Positions 10,678 to 18,827 of a stretch of DNA of 64,000 nt are shown piece by piece; position 1 is the first letter of the stretch, and each line of letters opens with the position of its first letter. The DNA is from Opitutia bacterium (GTDB lineage: Bacteria > Verrucomicrobiota > Verrucomicrobiia > Opitutales > Coraliomargaritaceae). Where the stretch lies: contig JAQXBA010000066.1 in assembly GCA_029252625.1 (NCBI GenBank), forward strand, positions 1 through 64,000, read 5' to 3'. The notes under the pieces are model-generated. The model saw only the letters and a list, made by a program, of their open reading frames with translations. It was not told where the DNA came from and made no database searches. A program made the position numbers and the translations under genes.

Positions 10678-13176
10678 ATGGATTCCGAATCTAGAAAGCA
10701 TCGCGAACGTAAGAGGCATCGAATCGAACGCAATTCAGGGAATCCTCGGAGTTCGAGTGGTAAGCGCCGCAAATCATCATCGACAGAAGCGACTTCGTCA
10801 TTTGCGCCGGTGCTTGCTTCGAGAGTTCCGATTACGATAGTACGCCCTCAGAGATCGTCAAAATGTGCTGCATATCTATGGGCTTTGTTAGGTGTTTGTA
10901 TTTTGATCTTACTGGGTGGTGGGGATCACGTTTGTGCCAAGGGTTTTGCACTGGTTCTGCCCGGAGTGGCCTTATTGCTTCAACCGCCGGAGCGGAGTCT
11001 TGGTAAGTGGATCGATTTTGGTATTATTGGAATGCTTGGTACAATGTTGTGTGCTTTTGTGCCTTTATTTTATTGGTATGAACCCGCATGGCGAACCTCC
11101 GCAATTGGTGTCTTAGGCATCGAGTTGCCTGCGGTTTTAACGGTACAGCCTTGGATCAGTTTTGAGGCATTCCTGTCCGCGATCGCCGGCTTTAGTTGGT
11201 TATATGCTGCGGGCAATTGGAAGGTGAATTTTGAAGGGCGCAGCAGGATTTATTTCGCGGTCTCGTGTGCGATTTCGCTATTTTCCACCATTGTTATCTT
11301 TGGGAATTTGTATGATTGGCGTTACCCTGGATCACAGGATTTAACTTCGTTTAGTTTTTTTCCAAATCGTAATCAGACCGCTGATTTTATTGCGATTGGC
11401 GGAGTGTTTGCCTTTGGCTATTCCATGCAGGGCTTAAGTGTCAAGAAGTGGTCTCATGTTGTCGGTTTGGTCGCCTCATTACTAGCGTTGCTCGCTTTAA
11501 TATATGCGGTGTCCCTAGCGGGAATTATATTGTATTTTAGTGGTATCTTTTTGTGGTTTATTTTCACTCTGCGACGTACTGCTGCATCACTTTTTTTAAA
11601 AATAGCGTTACCAGTGCTTCTGTTGTTCTTCAGCTTCTTTATTAGCAACCATGAGACAAGAGTGAGTCGCCCCACTGAGTTTATTTCTTCGATTGCGCAG
11701 TTGGAAAGCGATTTTCGAGTATTAATATTTAGGGATACTTTAAAAATGATTCAAGATGCCCCGCTGACAGGGGTGGGACCTGGGAATTTTTCAACTATTT
11801 TTCCTCAGTATCGAAATCTTTCGCAAACTGAGCACAATGTGCTGCAGTCAGAGAGTGACTTGTCTTTGCTGGCGACTGAAGGCGGCTTGCTGGTCATTTT
11901 ATTTTTGGCGATTTTGATTGTCTCATATTTTAAAAAATGTCGTGCATCGGTACAGGGGCGCAGCGGCGCGTATCGAATAATCGCTTTGACCGGTGTGATT
12001 ATGTTTCTGGCGCATGGCTTATTTAATGTGTCAGGACACTGCCCAGCGACTGCTTATTTTGCTATTATTGTTGGTGCTTTGGCGCTGCCGAATGTGGTCA
12101 ATCGTCGTTCCAAGGTTAAACCTATGGTCTGGCGGTGGATTGGCGGGGTGCTAATGTTTGTTGGATTCCTTTGGATGATCGGCGGCCTATTTTATTTGCC
12201 GACACATTCGACTATTGCGCTTAATATCCAACAATCACGAGCTGTTGAAAGCCGTTCGCTTCAGGATTTGGATAAGGTGAGCCAAGCGTTGGATGCCGTG
12301 ATCGCTTTGCAACCATTGCAGTGGCGCGGGTATTTTCAACGTGCACAGATCGAGTTGTCGCGCGGTGGCGATCTCGTCAAAGTCGAGCAAGATTTTCGAC
12401 GAGCGCAGTTTGTTGAGCCTGATCTAGAAATGATTGCTTATGAGGAGGGCTTAGTCTGGCTGCCTTACGATCTGAAGCGCACACTTGCTGCATGGCGTAA
12501 CGCGTTAAATCTCAGTGTGGACTCTAGGAATCGACTTTTTGAAGCAATGTTGCGAAAGGCGTATCGAAATGACGTTTTGATGGATGGAATGATCGAACTG
12601 TCTCAGGGTTATCCTGACTTTCGTGTTCAACTAATTCTGTATTTACGTGGAAAGGCATTGAGTCGCGAACTTGGGCAAGAACTGCTTTTGGATCCTTCTC
12701 TGGGAAAATTCACAATGCAGCAGCGAACGTCGCTTGTGACTCATTGGCTCGATAACGGGAATATTGATGATGTTGAAGCGTATGTAGAGTCGTTTAGTGA
12801 AACCTTGGATTCGCCTTGGTTCATATTTGCGCAGCTTCGCTTTAAACAGGCCCGACTCGAGGAGGCAGTTGGCATAATTCGTTCGGGAATCGCTGCTCCT
12901 CAGATTCCAACAGTGACAATGAATCAAAGTCAAATTGATGGTCTAAAGCGGGTATTTTCTAAGTCTACGAATGACTTGTCGAAGGGCACTGTACTTTTGC
13001 GCTATTATTTAGAACGCGGTGAATATTTAGAAGCATTACGAATCATTGAGGTATTGTTGCAGCGATCTACGGCTCCGCCCTATGTTTATTATTGGCGTGC
13101 TGAAATATTGTATCAACTGCAGGACTATTCTGAGAGTTGGTATACTTTTGACACTTATTTGAAGCAGATTAAATAA
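10678..13176 (+). CDS. O-antigen ligase/polymerase-like membrane protein with TPR-like tail
   Basis: The protein has 832 residues from ATG 10678; an upstream in-frame TTG at 10666 is less likely. The first 45 residues are extremely basic and hydrophilic (SRKHRERKRHRIERN), a cytoplasmic tail. About a dozen hydrophobic helices follow between residues 55 and 510. Near residue 365 the Wzy_C/O-antigen ligase signature GVGPGNF is followed by a conserved loop containing T-E-H-N and then E-G-G-L-L. Residues from about 540 to the end are soluble and helical with TPR-like spacing, probably periplasmic. Such proteins join or polymerise surface glycans at the outer face of the inner membrane. No glycosyltransferase genes are adjacent, so the substrate is unknown. 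Confidence 0.78.
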   Translation: MDSESRKHRERKRHRIERNSGNPRSSSGKRRKSSSTEATSSFAPVLASRVPITIVRPQRSSKCAAYLWALLGVCILILLGGGDHVCAKGFALVLPGVALLLQPPERSLGKWIDFGIIGMLGTMLCAFVPLFYWYEPAWRTSAIGVLGIELPAVLTVQPWISFEAFLSAIAGFSWLYAAGNWKVNFEGRSRIYFAVSCAISLFSTIVIFGNLYDWRYPGSQDLTSFSFFPNRNQTADFIAIGGVFAFGYSMQGLSVKKWSHVVGLVASLLALLALIYAVSLAGIILYFSGIFLWFIFTLRRTAASLFLKIALPVLLLFFSFFISNHETRVSRPTEFISSIAQLESDFRVLIFRDTLKMIQDAPLTGVGPGNFSTIFPQYRNLSQTEHNVLQSESDLSLLATEGGLLVILFLAILIVSYFKKCRASVQGRSGAYRIIALTGVIMFLAHGLFNVSGHCPATAYFAIIVGALALPNVVNRRSKVKPMVWRWIGGVLMFVGFLWMIGGLFYLPTHSTIALNIQQSRAVESRSLQDLDKVSQALDAVIALQPLQWRGYFQRAQIELSRGGDLVKVEQDFRRAQFVEPDLEMIAYEEGLVWLPYDLKRTLAAWRNALNLSVDSRNRLFEAMLRKAYRNDVLMDGMIELSQGYPDFRVQLILYLRGKALSRELGQELLLDPSLGKFTMQQRTSLVTHWLDNGNIDDVEAYVESFSETLDSPWFIFAQLRFKQARLEEAVGIIRSGIAAPQIPTVTMNQSQIDGLKRVFSKSTNDLSKGTVLLRYYLERGEYLEALRIIEVLLQRSTAPPYVYYWRAEILYQLQDYSESWYTFDTYLKQIK

Positions 13177-13253
13177 GGCAACGAGTCGATTACTTTAGAT
13201 TTCTATCGTGTGGAGGCCGCTTATCTGAGGGGATTAGCAATAAACATAAAAAC

Positions 13254-13278
13254 GGCCACCTGGGAAATCGAAGTGGCC
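13254..13278 (-). terminator. Hairpin GGCCAC/GTGGCC between two plus-strand genes
   Basis: A 6-bp GC-rich stem with a 13-nt loop is followed by GTTTTTATG when read on the minus strand. On the plus strand there is no T-run. It may attenuate transcription in either direction between the O-antigen ligase-like and AI-2E-family genes. Confidence 0.4.
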
Positions 13279-13338
13279 TAGCTTAGGTAAATATTCGTGC
13301 TGCTCTGTGATGGACATCGCCCGAACACTTCTGATTAA

Positions 13339-14430
13339 ATGTTAGATATGAAATTGCAGCACGTAGCTATGACGATGTTGGTCGTCTTTTTGAGCTTTTA
13401 TTTGCTCTACCTTGGGCAGGCCTTGTTGTTGCCGCTAGTGATTGCTGGAGCGGTCGCTTACTTGATCAATATTTTAGCACATACAATTTGTCGGCTGCGC
13501 ATTGGTCATGTGTCGCTGCCCCGACCGATAGCGATGATTGTGGCGATTGCAGTGATCTTAGCTTCGTTGAGTTTAGTGATTCAATTGATCACGGTAAATA
13601 TCGCCAGTGTGATCAAAGTTGCACCCCTGTATCAGCAGAATTTGGAGGGGTTGATTTACAAAGGCTATGAATTATTCGGAGTTGAGGATGCACCTAATAT
13701 CAGGGAGATCTTTGCTCAGATCAACTTGAACAGTTATTTACAGGACATTGGCGGCACTGTGCGCTCGTTGGTGAGTCGGACTGGAATTATTATTTTGTAT
13801 TTGATCTTCCTGTTGCTAGAGCAGCGGACATTTACTGCCAAAATGCATGGATTGGTTCGAGATTCGGATCGTCTCGAAGAGGTCTTGGGACTAATGGAAA
13901 AGATTCGTTCTGATATTCGTTCCTATATCGGGATCAAAGTCCTTACCAGTGCGGCGACTGGGTTGTTAAGCTATTTGGTGTTAAGCCTTGTTGGAGTCGA
14001 TTTCGCTAGCTTCTGGGCGGTGTTGATCTTCTTTCTCAATTTCATCCCTACAGTGGGATCGATAATTGCGACCGCGTTTCCGTCTGTCTTGGCTTTAGTT
14101 CAGTTTGATACGCTTGGCCCTTTTGTGGTCACTGCCTCAGTATTAACCGGCTTGCAGTTTTGTATTGGTAGTCTTTTAGAACCGCGGTTAATGGGTAACC
14201 GTTTAAATTTAAGTCCGATTGTTATTCTGCTTTCACTTGGTTTATGGGGCTCGATCTGGGGTATTCCGGGGATGTTTTTGTGCGTGCCAATCACAGTGAT
14301 TATGGTGATTATTTTCTCCTACTTCCCTGAGACGCGGCCTGCGGCCATTTTGCTGTCAGGGACAGGGGAGTTAAGCGTTGGCCCGCGGCGTGGTGATACG
14401 GCTGCCAAGAAACATGCGACGTTGGATTAG
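13339..14430 (+). CDS. AI-2E/PerM (UPF0118) family permease
   Basis: This 363-residue polytopic inner-membrane protein has two hydrophobic hairpins in residues 8-90, a soluble segment around 90-140, and further helices to residue 340. The loop before the sixth helix reads F-L-N-F-I-P-T-V-G-S, the most conserved element of the family, followed by I-A-T-A-F-P. Family members export or pass diverse substrates; TqsA handles the quorum signal AI-2 and others act as Na+/H+ antiporters. Nothing nearby points to quorum sensing. The C-terminal 35 residues are hydrophilic. ATG at 13348 is an alternative start. Confidence 0.85.
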   Translation: MLDMKLQHVAMTMLVVFLSFYLLYLGQALLLPLVIAGAVAYLINILAHTICRLRIGHVSLPRPIAMIVAIAVILASLSLVIQLITVNIASVIKVAPLYQQNLEGLIYKGYELFGVEDAPNIREIFAQINLNSYLQDIGGTVRSLVSRTGIIILYLIFLLLEQRTFTAKMHGLVRDSDRLEEVLGLMEKIRSDIRSYIGIKVLTSAATGLLSYLVLSLVGVDFASFWAVLIFFLNFIPTVGSIIATAFPSVLALVQFDTLGPFVVTASVLTGLQFCIGSLLEPRLMGNRLNLSPIVILLSLGLWGSIWGIPGMFLCVPITVIMVIIFSYFPETRPAAILLSGTGELSVGPRRGDTAAKKHATLD

Positions 14431-15048
14431 CGGCATTACGTAGGTAGACATCTATCCAACGGATTCGAAGCCTATTTTTGTGTTAAAAGTAGGAGTATTG
14501 GCGCAGCGCCTCTGCGTATCAACTCTATCGATGATCAATTCGAATGCTGCCGATACGGCACTAGGCTCGATTTATTTACCAACCAGAGTGCGAGGTAATC
14601 CCATCGGAGCTTTCTCATCTGCATCTTTTTCGCCCTTCGGTGCAGGCCGGCAGTTCGAAGCGCAGAGATTTTAGGTTGACATAAGTAATGGTAAATCGGG
14701 CAGTTGCGATTATCCGCAGCACTGGTTTAGCGCGGTCGATCCAGGCATATATCGCTCTATCGCACCAGTTTCAGAGGTTTAAGATCTGTTTGACGGGAGG
14801 AACTACACAAATTATTAGTAAGAACGATGTAAGTCTTAGTAACTCGATTTTAGCGGCCAAGCCTTTCTTTTAAAGGAAAGACTATTAGTGTTGAAGTGAT
14901 CTGGCTCGATTCTTTAAAACGAAATTAGCATTCTTGGCTCTTTTGTGTAATAATGTTCGCACGATCTAATTTAAACTGTCACTATATTAGATTACTTTTC
15001 TAAATGACTCGTGCATGAGTCGATTAATGACCATTAAAATCAGTATAT
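14431..15048. other. Intergenic region, 0.62 kb
   Basis: Two short open frames of 61-64 codons (14480-14674 and 14688-14873) lack recognisable domains, ribosome sites or coding-like composition. A near-palindrome CTTTCTTTTAAAGGAAAG lies near 14863. The 3' portion is AT-rich and probably holds the promoter of the next gene. I see no supported gene here. Confidence 0.5.
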
Positions 15049-16494
15049 ATGTTTCTTCCAAAAATCATTCAAGGTGGCATGGGTGCCGGAGTTTCTGATT
15101 GGAGACTCGCAAATTCGGTTTCTTCTGTTGGACAGCTCGGAGTGATCTCCGGGACAGCGTTGGACACTGTGCTGGTTCGTCGTTTACAACATGGAGATGT
15201 GGGCGGCCACATGCGGCGTGGATTAGCTGCGTTTCCAGTACCAGCAGTCGCAGAGCGTATTTTAGCGCGTTATTTCAAGGCTGAAGACGAGCAAGACCAG
15301 AAACCGTCCAAATTAATTGCGGGCTTCCGTATCGATCCGACGGCGAATGTCGTGGATTTGACGATAGCGGCCAACTTCGTTGAGGTTTACCTTGCTAAGG
15401 AAGGGCATCAAGGTCACGTCGGCGTCAACTTCCTAGAAAAGATTCAGATGCCGAATCTAACCTCGATGTTTGGCGCCATGCTTGCAGGAGTCGATAACGT
15501 CCTGATGGGTGCGGGCATCCCGCGCACGATTCCAGGCATCTTAGATGCCTTGTCTGAGTGGAAACCAGTCGAGATGCGAATCAATGTTGAAGATGCTGAT
15601 AAGGAAGATGCGTATTTCAGTCGTTTTGATCCGCTCGAATGGATCCGTTCGCACCTGCCTGATATCGAGTTGCCGAAACTAAAACGACCCGACTTTTTTC
15701 CGATTATTTCCTCAAATGTCTTGGCGCTGACTTTGGCAAAAAAATCGACTGGTAAAGTCAACGGTTTTATCGTCGAGCGTCATGTTGCGGGTGGTCATAA
15801 TGCTCCGCCACGCGGAGGGATGAAGCTGGATGAGAATGACGAGCCAATTTACGGTGAAAAGGACGAAACAAATTTGGCGCAACTTAGCAAGATGGGCATT
15901 CCTTTCTGGCTCGCAGGTGGTGGTTCTTCCGAGACCGGCCTCAAGGACGCCTTGGCAGCTGGTGCCACTGGTATTCAAGTCGGGACTGCCTTTGCTTATA
16001 GTGATGAGTCTGGATTCGCTCCCTCAATTAAGAAACGCGTGCTGGAGAAAGTGAAAACAGGCGAAGCTAAGATCTTTACTGATGCCCGTGGCTCGCCAAC
16101 TGGCTTCCCGTTTAAAGTTGTAAATCTCGAAGGCACAATCTTCGAAGAGGAGGTATATGAATCTCGTAAACGTATCTGCGATCTCTGCTACTTGCGCCAT
16201 CCTTACAAAAAGACCGACGCGACAATCGGCTACCGTTGCCCATCCGAGCCGGTGAAGGATTACCTGAAAAAGGGCGGTAAGGAAGAAGACACTGTTGGTC
16301 GTAAATGTCTCTGCAATGGCTTGATCGCAGCGATTGGTATGCCGCAGAAGTACAAAGATGGCGGTGTAGAGCCAGCGATTGTAACCAGCGGTGACGATGT
16401 CACTAAGTTGGGTCGGTTTGTGAATTGGGACACTGTGAGCTATTCATCGCACGATGTGATCAACGATTTACTGAGTCAGATTGCACCGGCTTAA
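15049..16494 (+). CDS. Nitronate monooxygenase-like FMN protein with Cys-rich C-terminus
   Basis: This 481-residue TIM-barrel flavoprotein belongs to the nitronate monooxygenase (2-nitropropane dioxygenase) family. The N-terminus K-I-I-Q-G-G-M-G-A-G-V-S is the typical first strand. GGHNAPPRGG carries the catalytic-type His, and GATGIQVGTAF is the FMN-phosphate strand. The protein is longer than the usual 310-360 residues. The extra C-terminal part (about 370-430) contains CDLC, then single Cys residues in YRCPSEP and GRKCLC, which could bind a metal or Fe-S cluster. Relatives of this length resemble PfaD-type enoyl reductases more than true nitronate enzymes, so substrate is uncertain. A strong terminator follows, so it looks monocistronic. 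Confidence 0.8.
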   Translation: MFLPKIIQGGMGAGVSDWRLANSVSSVGQLGVISGTALDTVLVRRLQHGDVGGHMRRGLAAFPVPAVAERILARYFKAEDEQDQKPSKLIAGFRIDPTANVVDLTIAANFVEVYLAKEGHQGHVGVNFLEKIQMPNLTSMFGAMLAGVDNVLMGAGIPRTIPGILDALSEWKPVEMRINVEDADKEDAYFSRFDPLEWIRSHLPDIELPKLKRPDFFPIISSNVLALTLAKKSTGKVNGFIVERHVAGGHNAPPRGGMKLDENDEPIYGEKDETNLAQLSKMGIPFWLAGGGSSETGLKDALAAGATGIQVGTAFAYSDESGFAPSIKKRVLEKVKTGEAKIFTDARGSPTGFPFKVVNLEGTIFEEEVYESRKRICDLCYLRHPYKKTDATIGYRCPSEPVKDYLKKGGKEEDTVGRKCLCNGLIAAIGMPQKYKDGGVEPAIVTSGDDVTKLGRFVNWDTVSYSSHDVINDLLSQIAPA

Positions 16495-16520
16495 TAAAGT
16501 CGGAGATCACCACAACAACT

Positions 16521-16555
16521 TTAAAGAGGAGGCATTGTTTGCCTCCTCTTTTTTT
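16521..16555 (+). terminator. Strong rho-independent terminator
   Basis: AAAGAGGAGGC pairs perfectly with GCCTCCTCTTT around a 7-nt loop and runs into a T-tract, 27 bp after the flavoprotein stop. Confidence 0.92.
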
Positions 16556-16818
16556 GTGCACTGAATGACGACCTCCGCGCATATTTGTATGCGATACCTT
16601 GTTTATACGATCAAAGTCGATCCGCGGTAAAGCGCTGGGCAAGTTTGTTAAAAGAATCAATTCCTGTTTAGGCTGCCGCAGACTGCTCTTAGAGCCCCAA
16701 TTCACTTTAGTATGTCTATTTGCCAATCGCTTTTATTCGTGGTTTCGCCAGAAAATGTGGATAGATCTGCCTGACGTGCTACTCGCGAAGCTGGAGCTGC
16801 GCATCATGTTCTACATAC
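16556..16818. other. Spacer between convergent genes
   Basis: About 260 bp lie between the terminator and the 3' end of deoC. Open frames across it are short and without family resemblance. Nothing further is supported. Confidence 0.5.
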
Positions 16819-17517
16819 CTAGTAATTATCTGGGTCGCTCCCTTTTAAGTGCTCGCCGTTGAGCTCTGCGAGTAGCTCTCGGGCGGCCGATACGCCGAGG
16901 CGCTCGGCACCAGCTTCGATCAGCGCTAGTGCATCGCTGAGTGTACGAATACCGCCACTGGCTTTAATCTTGATCAAGCCCTTACGGTTGTCGGCGAAGA
17001 GTTTTACATCTTCAATAGTTGCTCCACCTGAGCCAAAGCCGGTCGAGGTCTTAATGAAATCGGCACCCGCCTTTTCACAGATTGCTAGTGCGGTTAACTT
17101 CTGTGCCTCATTTAAATAGCAAGTCTCAACGATAATCTTAGACAGTAGCTTAGATTCGCGGGCGATTGCGCAGAGGCGAACGATCTCGTCGGTGACGATT
17201 GTTTTGTCGCCCGCTCGTAGCGCCGCGTAGTTCATTACGATATCGACCTCGTTGGCACCATTGGCCTTGGCGCGTATGATTTCCTCGCGCTTTGAATCCA
17301 AGCTTGAGCGCCCATGTGGAAAGCCGATTACGGTGCAAACTTTAGCCTTGGAGTTATATAAAATGTCGGAGCAAATCGAGACACTGCTGGGATAGACGCA
17401 AACGGATGCATATCCAGCGTGTGCGGCTTGATCACTAAGGGCGCAAATTTCACCATCACTGGCGTCTAGTTTTAGATTTGTAGCATCAAGTGTGGCTGCG
17501 AAGTCTGAAGCATTCAT
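16819..17517 (-). CDS. deoC: Deoxyribose-phosphate aldolase
   Basis: DeoC cleaves 2-deoxyribose 5-phosphate into glyceraldehyde 3-phosphate and acetaldehyde in deoxynucleoside catabolism. The 232-residue protein has the expected length and active site: EVDIVMN supplies the Asp of the proton relay, FIKTSTGF the Schiff-base lysine, and KASGGIR the second lysine. It is divergent from a thymidine phosphorylase remnant and punA, so the locus was a nucleoside-degradation cluster. The protein is intact and presumably active. Confidence 0.95.
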   Translation of the reverse strand: MNASDFAATLDATNLKLDASDGEICALSDQAAHAGYASVCVYPSSVSICSDILYNSKAKVCTVIGFPHGRSSLDSKREEIIRAKANGANEVDIVMNYAALRAGDKTIVTDEIVRLCAIARESKLLSKIIVETCYLNEAQKLTALAICEKAGADFIKTSTGFGSGGATIEDVKLFADNRKGLIKIKASGGIRTLSDALALIEAGAERLGVSAARELLAELNGEHLKGSDPDNY

Positions 17518-17627
17518 GAGTGGTGTTGAATAAAGTGGTTATTTATGAGCATCTGCATGGATATATAAATTCCAAGTTATATCTGCGTTGAACTCATTCG
17601 AATAGGGTGCATGCTATGATCTTTTAT

Positions 17628-17843
17628 ATGCAAAGCCCTCAGGAAATCATTGCAATAAAACCAGACTGCCGCCCTTTGGCTCGTCCTCAGATTGAGCAAT
17701 TGGTGACAGCTGTGGTGTCTGATGGATTTAGAGACTATCAATCCAGTGCGATAGCTTTTGGCGCGGAGGTGCGGTTATTCGCGGTGTGGCTTGGCGATCA
17801 TTTATACGGCCAAAGCTGTTGCCTGTACCAATGTGATTATTGA
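17628..17843 (+). pseudogene. Remnant of thymidine/pyrimidine-nucleoside phosphorylase N-terminus
   Basis: The frame (also open from ATG 17607) encodes about 71 residues beginning MQSPQEIIAIKPD. The stretch P-L-A-R-P-Q-I-E-Q-L-V followed by D-Y-Q-S-S-A matches the N-terminal helices of thymidine phosphorylase, where a family member reads like KRDG-L-S-x-x-Q-I-E and then DYQMSA. After the DYQSSA motif similarity ends and the frame stops 33 codons later. The intact enzyme has about 430 residues, so this is a short relic. Its place between deoC and punA is exactly where deoA is expected. The call is inferred from motif resemblance; a small unrelated protein is the alternative. Confidence 0.5.
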
Positions 17844-17860
17844 TCAGGTTCCTGATTTTT

Positions 17861-17866
17861 AAGGAG
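17861..17866 (+). promoter_or_regulatory. Ribosome binding site of punA
   Basis: AAGGAG lies 8 nt before the ATG at 17875, one of the few strong Shine-Dalgarno sequences in this window, and fixes the start. Confidence 0.8.
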
Positions 17867-17874
17867 TTAACTTT

Positions 17875-18672
17875 ATGAAGCTATCTAAACTACCGACTGA
17901 ACTCACTGATTTTAAACCAGAAGTCGGCTTGATTCTAGGTTCGGGGCTGGGTTTTTTTGCCGATGATCAAATCGAAGTCGTTGGGCATTTGACGTATGCT
18001 GAAATCGAAGGTTTCCCTGTCTCAACAGTTCCCGGGCATGCGGGGCAGTTTGTGTGGGGGCATCTAGAGGGGCGACGTGTGCTTTGTATGCAGGGACGCT
18101 TTCATTTCTATGAGGGCTATCGCATGGAGCAACTGACCTTGCCGATCCGAATGATGCAGAAGTTGGGCGTGCAGGTCTTGTTTTTGACCAATGCCGCAGG
18201 TGGTATTAATCCGTGCTATGTCTCCGGAGATTTTATGCTGATTGAGGATCATATTAATTTTCTGGGCACCAATCCGCTGATAGGTACGGTTGTTGATGTG
18301 GGCGCCCGCTTTCCAGATATGACGGAGGTGTATGACAAAGCCTTACGCCAAAAAATTCGTGAATGGGCGCAACGCCAGAGCATGCGTTTACAGGAAGGCA
18401 ACTATCTCGCGACCACTGGGCCTAGCTTTGAAACACCGGCAGAGATTCGGGCTTTCGCAACTTTAGGAGCTGATGCGGTCGGCATGTCGACCGTGCCGGA
18501 AGCAATTGTTGCGCGCCAGTTGGGCCTTCGCGTGATCGGGATTTCCTGTATCACCAACGCGGCGGCAGGAATATCCTCGGGTCCGCTCTCCCATGAAGAG
18601 GTGACTGAGACGGCAGATAGTGTACGCCAAGAGTTTACTGCCTTACTCACTGCTGCGATTGCTCTATCTTAA
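17875..18672 (+). CDS. punA: Purine-nucleoside phosphorylase (trimeric type)
   Basis: This 265-residue enzyme performs phosphorolysis of purine nucleosides to free base and (deoxy)ribose 1-phosphate. Motifs seen are GLILGSGLG (phosphate-binding Ser), STVPGHAGQF, QGRFHFYEGY, LFLTNAAGGI, GPSFETPAE (base-binding Glu) and ISCITNAAAG. The Asn in the last motif is typical of 6-oxopurine (guanosine/inosine) specific trimeric PNPs. Divergently placed deoC handles deoxyribose phosphate, so together they salvage deoxynucleosides. It has a strong ribosome site and full length. Confidence 0.94.
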   Translation: MKLSKLPTELTDFKPEVGLILGSGLGFFADDQIEVVGHLTYAEIEGFPVSTVPGHAGQFVWGHLEGRRVLCMQGRFHFYEGYRMEQLTLPIRMMQKLGVQVLFLTNAAGGINPCYVSGDFMLIEDHINFLGTNPLIGTVVDVGARFPDMTEVYDKALRQKIREWAQRQSMRLQEGNYLATTGPSFETPAEIRAFATLGADAVGMSTVPEAIVARQLGLRVIGISCITNAAAGISSGPLSHEEVTETADSVRQEFTALLTAAIALS

Positions 18673-18827
18673 CTCACTTTACGGTCCCTATATTATAAGG
18701 ACTGAATTAAGTCAGTATTCTCTAGCTTAGCATTACCTGATAATCTTGCGTCACCGACACTGGATCTTGGCGCTCGTTTTATTCAGCATCTGAAGTGTTA
18801 AACAAATGCGACATCTGCCAAGTATGG

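Noticed and set aside
14480-14873. Two short plus-strand frames of 61-64 codons
   Set aside because: No domain, ribosome site or plausible composition; likely chance.
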